NCBI GenBank assembly: GCA_017416185.1 | Contig: JAFQDF010000022.1 | Location: 27,153-91,152, forward strand | Length of the DNA stretch: 64,000 nucleotides | Source of the DNA: Clostridia bacterium | GTDB lineage: Bacteria > Bacillota > Clostridia > Oscillospirales > CAG-272 | Direction of reading: 5' to 3' | Made by a program: the position numbers and the translations under genes | In this document: positions 35,001 to 45,232 of the stretch, in pieces | Layout of the letters: each line of letters begins with the position of its first letter | Numbering within the stretch: the first letter of the stretch is position 1 | Notes under the pieces: generated by a model | The model's database searches: none | What the model was told of the DNA's origin: nothing | The model's input: the letters and a program-made list of their open reading frames with translations, nothing else

Positions 35001-35961
35001 CTCGGCTTTGGGTTATATGTTTGCATACAATATGACCAACCGCACAGATGTGCCTGTAGGCGTTATCGAGATCGACGCGTCAGGATATCCGCTTATGGCA
35101 TTTGCTCCCAACGAGCTTGCTGAAAAATGGGGTAAGGATGTATATGATGCGGCAACAGGTACATATTACTACAGCGCAGGAGCTGTTGTTGCACCTCAGA
35201 TAAAGACCAGATTTGCTTATAACCAACAGATATATCCGCTCCACAGATTCTCTATTGCGGGTATCATCTGGTATCAGGGCGAAAGCGATTTTCCCAACAC
35301 CGATGAATATCTCGGTGCAGGTGCAAGTTCCTTCCGGGAGGAATTGACTGAGCTTATGACCTATTTCAGAAGCAGATTCGGTAACAGCGATTTCCCTGTA
35401 TATATGGTTGAATTTGCTCCATGCTTTGCCGGCACAGCCAATGCATATATGGATATGGGATCTTCAAGATGTGAGCTTGGTATGGTTCCCTCGCTGCTTG
35501 AAAACAGCTATGTGGCATCCACCTCCGATTTGTGGAAGACGGTAAAATGGATCAACAACATTCATCCGCCTATAAAGGACCTTAATGCTTTCAGAATAAC
35601 CGACCTGGTTTTGGCTACAAAATTCGGTCAAGGTAATATTGACGATGTCTGCGGTCCTACGGTCAATAACTGCGAATTTAACGGCAATACAGTAACCGTT
35701 ACATTTGACCATGTAAGCACAGGTCTTAAGACTGCAAGCGGTAACGGTATCGTCAGCGGCGTTGAAATAATGGTCAACGGAGTATGGACATTTGTATCCG
35801 GTGACTTTATCCGTAACGGTAATCAGCTTGTAATAACAGCAGACGGTATTATAACAGGTGTAAGGTATAACAGAAATACCAGCCATACCTTCCCCGAGGT
35901 ACTTAACCTCTGTAACGGCTATAATATGCCTGCAGTTGCATTTGTGCAGTATAAGTATTAA
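32092..35961 (+). CDS. Large secreted sialate O-acetylesterase-like protein with InlB-type and internal repeats
   Basis: A 1289-residue exported protein. Order of parts: signal peptide (1-34); InlB/Listeria-Bacteroides-type repeats with FVGWNESGS near 80 and LAGWNTAPDGSG near 320; a cysteine-containing HTHEYTVVV...CACG segment near 360; three related roughly 85-residue repeats (about 510-765) sharing a GEYTTATEIKRA-like core; and a C-terminal SASA-type esterase domain (about 770-1289). The esterase shows GDVYYVIGQSN with the likely nucleophile serine near 868, the block IIWYQGESD near 1060, and NNIHPP near 1158 with the likely catalytic histidine. It probably deacetylates acylated glycans outside the cell. 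No SLH or LPXTG anchor is seen. Confidence 0.82.
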   Translation: MNTVLRKTKSIISVAMVLMMLFSNASIFMVTADDGLTCTVTFNAVLKATTDVPETVTAIVGGKIQIPANTPECEGWAFVGWNESGSAVDPYYIPGQYITVYGDMILKAAWRSSTGDGQYPNSGGYYSVYYSANGGTWTDADDSPYRKPTLQAGHMTKGMIFSFPTDTKTLSRDGYRLQTDPDDMNVVSFYSGDGKGATTYGDIAANNGYEYVIYPSNYKGSVFMVDTDRVPYGKNAFVYAVWDPVITYNMNDGTDTVISDFNYITDGDEYTVLGVNGYTGYSSSSFQHGREGDDKNTLLPNRDAYRGLTQIYSRLGYVLAGWNTAPDGSGTTYEAGKAYDVTEPLSLYAVWEEDPNHTHEYTVVVLKEANCTDRGRIEYTCACGKSYVERPLALGHDYSAWTVGETEQSRSCYRCGMIETTAVDTAVIPGITVNGYELTITNADKVAEVTYTPGKMKTVKDIELSADAVTVSVDTDTSEYRMAMAAAGIYTFAVKLDDSSVYIFVAEVSDELVSADGVTVTVKGLEGAKDFFIAKGDYDTYADVKANRVVNVTSKKFTGDSYSYVLATPGIYTVLIRSNDTSVAHKIAKINVTVVEPEFVPTGLQLKIKNLEDVKVIRTAYGEYTTATEIKRAEGARAFTDKAVIKGASEYTIQYRENGTASVIVFYNNGYVKVYQFEVKKTLPDFNHEKDTVRIGELDNLQVVRYASGEYTSASELKRAPDCISFTKHDVTNGFITVSGLKPGTYTFLVQYKDESYNFYTVTVTPEEPTASGISLSNAFSSNMIVQRDEKLTVWGGSVSENNEGKAVVVEFKGETAVGIVKDGIWEAVFDTTFPVDRDGSDMVIKAADGQIVLSNVLVGDVYYVIGQSNVFYGIGDLIVDRYYSGNVNNYINIDYDNARDMRFYRISSTHYTNQTGVMAQGTATLYEDVYNGAQWQMPSDIYNQVQTYAMPFINNHKANDNITCGLHTFSALGYMFAYNMTNRTDVPVGVIEIDASGYPLMAFAPNELAEKWGKDVYDAATGTYYYSAGAVVAPQIKTRFAYNQQIYPLHRFSIAGIIWYQGESDFPNTDEYLGAGASSFREELTELMTYFRSRFGNSDFPVYMVEFAPCFAGTANAYMDMGSSRCELGMVPSLLENSYVASTSDLWKTVKWINNIHPPIKDLNAFRITDLVLATKFGQGNIDDVCGPTVNNCEFNGNTVTVTFDHVSTGLKTASGNGIVSGVEIMVNGVWTFVSGDFIRNGNQLVITADGIITGVRYNRNTSHTFPEVLNLCNGYNMPAVAFVQYKY

Positions 35962-35969
35962 ATAAATTC

Positions 35970-36001
35970 AGAAAAACAGCGTGATAAACGCTGTTTTTCT
36001 T
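35970..36001 (+). terminator. Terminator of the giant esterase gene
   Basis: Thirteen-base-pair stem AGAAAAACAGCGT/ACGCTGTTTTTCT around GATAA, with the T-run inside the 3' arm. Confidence 0.88.
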
Positions 36002-36049
36002 TAATGTTACCTTTTGTATCAAAAAGATAGTATACTGTTAAGAGGTGTT

Positions 36050-36472
36050 ATGATGAAACGAATGACAGCAATTGGACTTTGTTTAATATTTATTTTGAGC
36101 GGTTGCGGTATGAAGGAGATATACGAGCTTTCTTCGACCGAGGGACGAGTGCTTCACTGTAAAAATGATACGTTTATGCTTATTGCCGATGGATCGGCTA
36201 TAGCTTTAAATGTCGAAGGACTCAGGAATATTGATAAATATTCCGACGGAGATCTTATACTTGTGTGGCACGATGGCGTAGAAGAAACGTATCCTGCCCG
36301 CACAAAGGCGTATAAAATAAAGCTTACAAAAAAGGGAAGTATGGCTGATGTTGATGAAAACGTTGTGCGAAATCTTTGCGATATGGGTTGGATAGAATAT
36401 GACGATATGGTTCAGCGATATTTTGAAGCGGAATATATAATTGATTGTGAAACACCTGATGATTCGGAATAA
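36050..36472 (+). CDS. Small lipoprotein of unknown function
   Basis: A 140-residue protein with a lipoprotein signal peptide ending in the lipobox LSGC near residue 22, then a small beta-rich domain (GRVLHCKNDTFMLIADG, YSDGDLILVWHDG) reminiscent of OB-fold DUF3221-type lipoproteins. AGAGGTG precedes tandem ATG codons at 36050 and 36053; the TTG at 36014 is too far upstream. It lies 57 bases before spoIVA on the same strand, but a functional link is not shown. Confidence 0.7.
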   Translation: MMKRMTAIGLCLIFILSGCGMKEIYELSSTEGRVLHCKNDTFMLIADGSAIALNVEGLRNIDKYSDGDLILVWHDGVEETYPARTKAYKIKLTKKGSMADVDENVVRNLCDMGWIEYDDMVQRYFEAEYIIDCETPDDSE

Positions 36473-36529
36473 ATGAACACAAGCTGTCATATTATTCATT
36501 GAAAAGTAATTTGAAATGAGGATGAGAAT

Positions 36530-38008
36530 ATGACAGATACAAGCATATACCGTGATATAATGAACCGAACTGACGGAGATATCTATATTGGTGTCGTGGG
36601 ACCTGTACGAACCGGCAAGTCAACGTTTATAAAAAAGTTTATGGAATCGCTTGTACTACCGAATATAGATAACGATTTTGTTCGTGAAAGAGCCGTGGAT
36701 GAAATGCCCCAGAGTGCGGGGGGCAAGACGGTTATGACAACCGAGCCAAAGTTTATACCCGAGGAAGCTATCAAGGTAACTCTTTCGGATAACGTTGAAC
36801 TTAGCGTCAAAATGGTAGACTGTGTCGGCTATGTAGTTCCTGATTCAATAGGTCATATCGAGGACGGACAGGAACGGATGGTAAATACACCGTGGGACAA
36901 AGAACCGATGCCATTCAGGAAGGCTGCGGAAATCGGAACAAAAAAGGTTATTACTGAGCATTCAACCATCGGTATGGTGATTACGACAGACGGAACGATT
37001 ACTGATATACCGAGAGAGAATTATGTTGAAGCCGAGGAGAAGGTGATCAAGCAGCTTAAAGAAATCAACAAGCCATTTGCGATTGTACTTAACAGTGCTA
37101 CTCCGGAGGCTCAGACTACCGTTGATTTGGCTCAACGTCTTGAAGAAAAGTATGATGCTCCTGTTGCTCTTGTAAATTGTTTACGTCTTGACGCTGAGGA
37201 CATTAAGCAAATTATGTCGATGATTCTTCTTGAATTTCCGATTACTGAGGTGTCATTGAATCTTCCGAGATGGCTTATGGCATTAGATGATGATCATTGG
37301 GTGGTCTCGAATATCAATGATTCACTGATAGAGGCTTCGCTTGGCGTTGAAAAAACAGGAGACGTTAAGTCTCGCTTTGGGAACTTAACATCTAATGACT
37401 ATATTTCCGAGGTAAGAGTTGATAGGATAGATTTAGGGAACGGAAGTGCAGTGCTTTCTGTTGATCTTGATAATGAATTATACTATCGTATTTTGAGTGA
37501 GCTGACGGGACTTGATATAATCGATGAGGAAGGCCTTATTACGACTATTATGGATCTTTCGGATGCAAAAAAAAGATACTCAAGGCTTCAAGGGGCACTC
37601 AGACAGGTTGAAGAAACAGGCTACGGAATTGTAACTCCCGATGTGGATGATCTGAACTTTGAGGAGCCTGAGATCATCAAGCAGTCTAACGGTTATGGGG
37701 TAAAGCTCCGAGCAAATGCACCTTCATTACATATAATCAAAGCAAACATCGAAACAGAGATAAATCCGGTAGTAGGTACGGAACAGCAATCAGAGGATCT
37801 CATAAAGTACCTGCTCCGTGAATATGAAGAAGATCCGAAGGCTATATGGGAGTCGAATATTTTCGGTAAAACAATGCATGAGCTTGTAAGTGAAGGACTT
37901 AATTCAAAGCTCGAAAATATGCCGGAGGATGCAAGAACAAAGCTTTCAGAGACTCTTGAGAGGATAATCAACGAGGGCAGCGGAGGATTAATATGTATTA
38001 TCCTTTAA
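36530..38008 (+). CDS. spoIVA: Stage IV sporulation protein A, spore coat scaffold ATPase
   Basis: SpoIVA polymerises on the forespore surface using ATP and forms the base of the coat. The 492 residues match the family length. A Walker A motif GPVRTGKST lies near residue 24, a switch-like segment VDCVGYVVPDS near 100, and the C-terminus ends with the conserved EGSGGLICIIL. GAGGATGAG precedes the ATG. It is followed by its own terminator. Mother-cell SigE control is expected from the family; a partial ATATT element near 36489 is not convincing alone. Confidence 0.96.
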   Translation: MTDTSIYRDIMNRTDGDIYIGVVGPVRTGKSTFIKKFMESLVLPNIDNDFVRERAVDEMPQSAGGKTVMTTEPKFIPEEAIKVTLSDNVELSVKMVDCVGYVVPDSIGHIEDGQERMVNTPWDKEPMPFRKAAEIGTKKVITEHSTIGMVITTDGTITDIPRENYVEAEEKVIKQLKEINKPFAIVLNSATPEAQTTVDLAQRLEEKYDAPVALVNCLRLDAEDIKQIMSMILLEFPITEVSLNLPRWLMALDDDHWVVSNINDSLIEASLGVEKTGDVKSRFGNLTSNDYISEVRVDRIDLGNGSAVLSVDLDNELYYRILSELTGLDIIDEEGLITTIMDLSDAKKRYSRLQGALRQVEETGYGIVTPDVDDLNFEEPEIIKQSNGYGVKLRANAPSLHIIKANIETEINPVVGTEQQSEDLIKYLLREYEEDPKAIWESNIFGKTMHELVSEGLNSKLENMPEDARTKLSETLERIINEGSGGLICIIL

Positions 38009-40066
<2,058 letters not shown>

Positions 40067-41344
40067 ATGTTATTTGACAGAGTAAAAATATTTTGTAAAG
40101 CCGGTGACGGCGGTAACGGATGCGTATCCTTTCACCGTGAAAAGTACGTTGCTAAGGGAGGTCCGGACGGCGGTGACGGCGGTAATGGCGGCAGTATTAT
40201 ATTCAAGGTAGACGAGGGTGCCACAACTCTCCTCTACTATAAGTACAGAAGAAAGTTCGTTGCCCAGAACGGCGGTGACGGTAAAGCTTCAAAGTGGCAC
40301 GGTGCCAACGGTGAGGATCTTACACTTCTTGTTCCCAGAGGAACGCTTATCAAGGATGCCGAAACAGGAGCTATAATCAAGGATATGTCTGATTGCGATG
40401 AGTTCCGCGTTCTTAAAGGCGGTCGAGGCGGCTGGGGAAACAAGCATTTCGCCACTCCGACACGACAGATTCCCCGTTTCGCCAAGAGTGGTATCAAGGG
40501 TGAAGAAAAGGAAATCGCACTTGAACTTAAGATGATTGCCGACGTAGGTCTTATCGGACTTCCCAACGTTGGTAAATCCTCTATTCTTTCTGTTATCAGT
40601 GCTTCACGACCCAAGATAGGTAATTATAACTTTACTACACTTTCTCCCAATTTGGGTGTTGTTAAGGTACGTGATAACGACGGGTTTATTGCTGCAGATA
40701 TTCCCGGACTTATCGAGGGTGCAAGTGAGGGGGCAGGCTTAGGTCACGAATTTTTACGTCACGTTGAGCGTTGCAGACTGCTTCTTCATGTTGTTGATAT
40801 TTCGGGTCAGAACTTGAACGATCCTATCGATGATATAGAGCTTATAAACAACGAGCTTGTAAACTACAGTGAGGCTTTGGCAGAACGTCCCCAGATAATT
40901 ATAGCCAACAAGTCTGATATGATAGACGAGGAGATAGTTGATATTGCTGAGTTTGAGGCGTATGTCAAGGATATGGGGTGGGAGCTTATGTATGTATCTG
41001 CTGCTACCCGCGAGAATATCGACAAGATGGTCGAGACAGTATGGGACAGACTTCAGCTTCTGCCTCCCACACAGGTATTCGAATCTACCTATGTCGAGCC
41101 TGAAGTTTTTGATGATTCAAAGGACCATGACGTAACAATAACTAACGTAAACGGTGTTTACGTTGTTGAAGCCGATTGGCTCTATAAGGTTATGGGTTCT
41201 GTTAATTTTGATGACAGAGAATCACTCTCATATTTTCAGCGAGTGTTAAAGAACAGCGGGGTTATCGAAAAGCTCGAAGAAAAGGGTGTTCGTGATGGCG
41301 ATACTGTAAGCATTTACGATTTTGAATTTGATTTTATTAAATAG
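40067..41344 (+). CDS. obgE: Obg-family GTPase
   Basis: An essential GTPase involved in 50S ribosome maturation and stress signalling. The 425 residues contain the glycine-rich Obg fold (GDGGNGCVSFHREKYV, then Gly/Asp-rich repeats to about 158), the G domain (G1 GLPNVGKSS near 164, DIPGLIEGA near 210, NKSD near 285), and a C-terminal OCT domain (residues about 360-425) typical of Gram-positive Obg. It begins immediately after the ligA stop codon. Confidence 0.97.
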   Translation: MLFDRVKIFCKAGDGGNGCVSFHREKYVAKGGPDGGDGGNGGSIIFKVDEGATTLLYYKYRRKFVAQNGGDGKASKWHGANGEDLTLLVPRGTLIKDAETGAIIKDMSDCDEFRVLKGGRGGWGNKHFATPTRQIPRFAKSGIKGEEKEIALELKMIADVGLIGLPNVGKSSILSVISASRPKIGNYNFTTLSPNLGVVKVRDNDGFIAADIPGLIEGASEGAGLGHEFLRHVERCRLLLHVVDISGQNLNDPIDDIELINNELVNYSEALAERPQIIIANKSDMIDEEIVDIAEFEAYVKDMGWELMYVSAATRENIDKMVETVWDRLQLLPPTQVFESTYVEPEVFDDSKDHDVTITNVNGVYVVEADWLYKVMGSVNFDDRESLSYFQRVLKNSGVIEKLEEKGVRDGDTVSIYDFEFDFIK

Positions 41345-41353
41345 GTGGAAATA

Positions 41354-42079
41354 ATGAAAAAGACATTTGTTTTTGTGATATTAGTTGTTGCAGTTTTATT
41401 GTGCGGGTGTAAGAAAAAGGTCGATATGCCGGATATTCCTCAGGTAAATGAACCCGCTGTAGAAGAATCAGATGTAATTATTAAAGACGATATATTCAGC
41501 GAAACAACAGATTTTGATATTGGAGTATCCGCTGAGGTTTATATCACTGCTCCAAAGGTCGAAGCTCCTGAATACGGTGAAAATGTTGACAAATTGAATC
41601 AGCTGTTTGAGATGTGTGCTGATACAGTTAAAAATGAATATTTCCACGATGTATCCATCGGCGAAAGCTCTGAAGGAGCTGCAGCTACCAGTCGTATGCT
41701 GACCTATGATGTATATACAGCTAAGGATGGATATGTATCCGTATTGCTTAAGATAACATCCTCTATAGCAGGAGGTGTACATCCAACCGAAGCGTACCGT
41801 TGTATCAGCTATGATCTGAAGGAGGGAAAGCTCTTGTCTCTTGCTGACGTTGTAGGTGAGGATAAGGTCGATAGCGTTAAAGCACTTATAATCGACCGTA
41901 TGAAGAAAACTCCCGAAAAGTATTATACAGCTGAGGATGACGCCCTTGATGAAATAGATATAAGTTATTCATTCCTTGAAAAGGATGATATCATCTATAT
42001 AGTAATTGATGAATATGCAATAGCACCCCGTTCCGAAGGTGTACAGATCTTTGAAATTAATAAAGGTGATATAGGTTAA
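41354..42079 (+). CDS. DUF3298-type lipoprotein
   Basis: A 241-residue lipoprotein: signal peptide with lipobox LLCGC near residue 18, then an extracytoplasmic domain with the DUF4163/DUF3298 pattern (SSIAGGVHPTEAYRCISYDL near 135, LSLADVVGED). The same domain pair is found in anti-sigma factor RsiV and in the peptidoglycan deacetylase PdaC, but here no catalytic or sigma-binding part is present. ATG 41354 has an AGGTGG site. It lies between obgE and the glycosidase-like gene with gaps of 9 and 2 bases, so co-transcription is likely. Confidence 0.75.
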   Translation: MKKTFVFVILVVAVLLCGCKKKVDMPDIPQVNEPAVEESDVIIKDDIFSETTDFDIGVSAEVYITAPKVEAPEYGENVDKLNQLFEMCADTVKNEYFHDVSIGESSEGAAATSRMLTYDVYTAKDGYVSVLLKITSSIAGGVHPTEAYRCISYDLKEGKLLSLADVVGEDKVDSVKALIIDRMKKTPEKYYTAEDDALDEIDISYSFLEKDDIIYIVIDEYAIAPRSEGVQIFEINKGDIG

Positions 42080-42081
42080 TT

Positions 42082-44034
42082 ATGTTTAAAGTTAAGTATT
42101 CCCGTGACAACGGCGGACTCAGTTCGCTTGTAATTAACGGTGACAGTTATGAAATGAATTGGGTAGAAGGTGAAAAGACCTTCGGCGTGCCTTTTCTTGA
42201 GCTTCAGACACAGTTTAACAGGTTTGAAGGGTTAGAGCTCAAGGAAGTCGTTATTGACGGCGATATATGTAAGGCTGTTTATTCTAACGGCTATGTTGTT
42301 GTAGATGTTGTCAGAAAAAATTCCGATAAATATACAGAAACCTATACCTTTACCAATATTTCATCCAATGAGATTTTCTTTGCGTCAGACCGAATTGGTG
42401 TTGATATGCCCTTTAATGATAATTATGAAGACGCCGAAACCTGTCTGACAAGGAAATGTAATACTCACATATGGTGCGGAGAGGATTCGGCTTATGTAAT
42501 GGCTCTTCGTATGGGAGCGAGTGACCTTAATCTGGGTATGTGTCTGACGAGCGGAAGTATCTGTGGCTATACACAGACAACACCTGCCTATGCAAAGAAT
42601 GACAGAGGCGACTTTACTTTAAACTTTACACCCTTTTCCCTTATGCCCGGAGAAAGCTATGTTTTCTCACATGAGATGTTTGTTTTTGCCGACAGAAATG
42701 ACTTTTACACAAAGGCACGTAATTACAGCAGATTTATAGATGTAACTATGAATCACCAGACGGTTTTTCTTGGTGAAAAGCTTGTTATCAAAGCGAAAGC
42801 CCACAGCAGAATAAAAAACTATTCCGTTTCTCTGGGAGAAGCAAAGGTAAGGGGTAACGTATTGACTGTTGAATATACTCCGGACAGTCCCGGAGAATTG
42901 CGTTTTGATATTATGATCAACGGAATAAGGACCCACGCTTTGGCATATGCTTCGACCTTACTTTATGATCTTATTGAAAAGAGAATCGATTTTATTGTTG
43001 ATAAGCAGCAATATCATAAAGCAGGCAGCTCTCTTGACGGAGCATATCTCCTCTATGATAACGAAACAGAATCCCTATATTTCAATAATATGGTTGCCGA
43101 TCACAATGCCAGTCGTGAAAGGCTCGGTATGGGTATCGTAATAGCCAAATACCTTCAAAAATTCAGAAATGACAAATTCTACAATTCACTTATGGAGTAT
43201 ACAGAGTTTGTTTTCCGAGAATTTGCAGACTGGGAAAGCGGACAGGTATACGATACTATAGGTAAGGATGCCTCTCAAGTAAGGCTTTATAATGCGCCCT
43301 GGGTCTGTGTTTTCTGCTGCGAATTGTATAATCTGACAGGCGACAGGGAATATCTTAAGGTAATGTTCCGTGTTATGATGCATTATTACGAAAACGGCGG
43401 AGACCGATTTTATCCCAACGGTATATCCATTGCAGAACCTATAAAGCTTTTACGTAAAGCGAGGCTTACAGAGCTCGCTGACAAGCTGTTGGAATACGCA
43501 AGGATACATACTGACAATATGATTTCCTTCGGTACCTTCTATCCGAAGCATGAGGTAGACTATGAGCAGACGATCGTAACTCCGGCAGTTACCTTTATGC
43601 TTCAGCTTTATGAGCTGACCGGGGAAGAAAAGTATCTTGATAACGCGAGACTGCACTGTGAAAATCTTATAAGATTTGATTCTCTTGCCCCTGATTATCA
43701 TCTCTATGAGACACCTATAAGACACTGGGATGATTATTGGTTTGGCAAAGAACAGACCTTTGGCGATACATTCCCTCATTATTGGAGTGTTTTGTCCGGT
43801 TGGGCGTACTTACTGATGGGTAAGGCTGAAAAATCAAAGTCTTTTCTCAAGATGGCCGAGGATAATATCCGTAACTGCCTTTGTCTGTTCGGTCATGAGG
43901 GCAGAGGATACTGTGCCTATCTTTATCCGGACCGTATCGGTAAAAAGCGCGGCAAGTTATTTGATGCTTATGCCAACGATCAGGATTTTGCGTTGTATTT
44001 TGCGATGAAGTTATTTGAAAGGATTCAAAAATGA
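42082..44034 (+). CDS. Six-hairpin-glycosidase-like protein
   Basis: A 650-residue protein without signal peptide. Residues 1-290 look beta-rich. Residues about 300-650 form an alpha-helical region with repeated helix pairs of an (alpha/alpha)6 barrel (YTEFVFREFADWESGQVYDT, LYNLTGDREYLKVMFRVM, LYELTGEEKYLDNARLHCENL, HWDDYWFGKEQTFGDTFPHY; each quoted only in part). This is the layout of unsaturated glucuronyl hydrolase or rhamnosidase-type enzymes. The specific family and substrate are not clear to me. It overlaps the next gene by ATGA, so both probably act on the same sugar inside the cell. Confidence 0.62.
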   Translation: MFKVKYSRDNGGLSSLVINGDSYEMNWVEGEKTFGVPFLELQTQFNRFEGLELKEVVIDGDICKAVYSNGYVVVDVVRKNSDKYTETYTFTNISSNEIFFASDRIGVDMPFNDNYEDAETCLTRKCNTHIWCGEDSAYVMALRMGASDLNLGMCLTSGSICGYTQTTPAYAKNDRGDFTLNFTPFSLMPGESYVFSHEMFVFADRNDFYTKARNYSRFIDVTMNHQTVFLGEKLVIKAKAHSRIKNYSVSLGEAKVRGNVLTVEYTPDSPGELRFDIMINGIRTHALAYASTLLYDLIEKRIDFIVDKQQYHKAGSSLDGAYLLYDNETESLYFNNMVADHNASRERLGMGIVIAKYLQKFRNDKFYNSLMEYTEFVFREFADWESGQVYDTIGKDASQVRLYNAPWVCVFCCELYNLTGDREYLKVMFRVMMHYYENGGDRFYPNGISIAEPIKLLRKARLTELADKLLEYARIHTDNMISFGTFYPKHEVDYEQTIVTPAVTFMLQLYELTGEEKYLDNARLHCENLIRFDSLAPDYHLYETPIRHWDDYWFGKEQTFGDTFPHYWSVLSGWAYLLMGKAEKSKSFLKMAEDNIRNCLCLFGHEGRGYCAYLYPDRIGKKRGKLFDAYANDQDFALYFAMKLFERIQK

Positions 44035-45194
44035 AAGACCCTAAAATTTATCTTGCTATTGATAATTGCTTTGGTTCAAAGCGTTGGACAGAGCCTCGTG
44101 AATGGATGGACACTATAAAGTCTCTCGGCGTGTATTACGTCGAGGCAAGTGCTGACACGGAATGTGATCCTCTGTATATGGGGGATGAGTATATGAAAAA
44201 CTGGGTTGAAAAGGTTAAATCAGCGTCAGCTGAAACAGGAGTGAAGGTAGCGAACCTATATTCAGGTCACGGAACCTACGCTACCCTTGGACTTGCCCAT
44301 ACAGATAAAGGTGTACGTAACCGATTTCTCAACGATTGGCTGAAGCCTATGGTTAAGCAGGCGAGGTCTGTGGGTGCAGGTTTAGGTTTCTTTTGCCACG
44401 CTTTTTCTGACAGTGTATTGCAGGATACACAGAGATATACAGAATTTAAAGATAACCTTATAAACGATCTTGCTGATCTCGCATCCTATGCACAATCGAT
44501 AGATTGCGGTCCGGTAGGTGTAGAGCAGATGTATTCTCCTCATCAGATTCCTTGGACTGTTGACGGTGCATATGAGATGATGAGTGAGATATACAGACGC
44601 AGTAACGCTCCCTTCTATATCACAATAGATGTAGGTCATCAGAGCGGACAGAGAAAGTTTCCTCGACTTTCAAGACAAGAGATCGCTGAGGCTCACAAAA
44701 AGTGGCTTGACGGTGATAAGCTTCCTGCTTTATGGCTTGGAACGATCAAGGCGTTTGAACTTTTTGAAAGTGCTTCATATATGACAGATGATGTACTTAA
44801 TGCTATAGAAGCTGAAATGGATACTCACGAATATATGTTTGCTCCCTATAAGGACGGAGATCCCTATGAATGGCTTGAAAAGCTGGGTTGTTATTCTCCT
44901 ATAGTTCATCTTCAGCAGACCAACGGTACCTCTTCCGGTCACCAGCCCTTTACTAAGGAATGCAATGAAAATGGAATAATCAAAGGTGAAAAGGTTATAG
45001 AGGCATTAAAAAAAGCATATGCGGAGGCTGATGATCCGAATATGCCTGAGAAGTGTGATGAAATTATGCTTACTCTTGAACCTTTTACAGGTACTGCAGA
45101 TATTAACCGTGCAGCACTCTCCAAGCTTCGCGAAACTGTAGAATATTGGAGACAGTTTATACCTCGCGACGGAATGAGATTAAGTGAATTATAA
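44031..45194 (+). CDS. TIM-barrel sugar (phosphate) isomerase/epimerase family protein
   Basis: A 387-residue protein of the xylose-isomerase-like TIM-barrel superfamily. Features include DNCFGSKRW at the start, YVEASADTE near 37, VGVEQMYSPHQIPW near 163 (with a likely metal-ligand glutamate), TIDVGHQSG near 203, HLQQTNGTSSGHQPF near 297, and LTLEPF near 347. These conserved E, D and H residues fit a divalent-metal isomerase. Relatives include D-erythrulose-phosphate isomerases, but I cannot fix the substrate. It is translationally coupled to the six-hairpin protein. Confidence 0.72.
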   Translation: MKDPKIYLAIDNCFGSKRWTEPREWMDTIKSLGVYYVEASADTECDPLYMGDEYMKNWVEKVKSASAETGVKVANLYSGHGTYATLGLAHTDKGVRNRFLNDWLKPMVKQARSVGAGLGFFCHAFSDSVLQDTQRYTEFKDNLINDLADLASYAQSIDCGPVGVEQMYSPHQIPWTVDGAYEMMSEIYRRSNAPFYITIDVGHQSGQRKFPRLSRQEIAEAHKKWLDGDKLPALWLGTIKAFELFESASYMTDDVLNAIEAEMDTHEYMFAPYKDGDPYEWLEKLGCYSPIVHLQQTNGTSSGHQPFTKECNENGIIKGEKVIEALKKAYAEADDPNMPEKCDEIMLTLEPFTGTADINRAALSKLRETVEYWRQFIPRDGMRLSEL

Positions 45195-45201
45195 TATAAT
45201 C

Positions 45202-45229
45202 AAAGGCTCTCAAAATTGAGAGCCTTTTG
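45202..45229. terminator. Terminator between converging isomerase and binding-protein genes
   Basis: Twelve-base-pair stem AAAGGCTCTCAA/TTGAGAGCCTTT with a minimal loop. A-run and T-run lie on the two sides, so it is bidirectional. Confidence 0.88.
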
Positions 45230-45232
45230 TAT

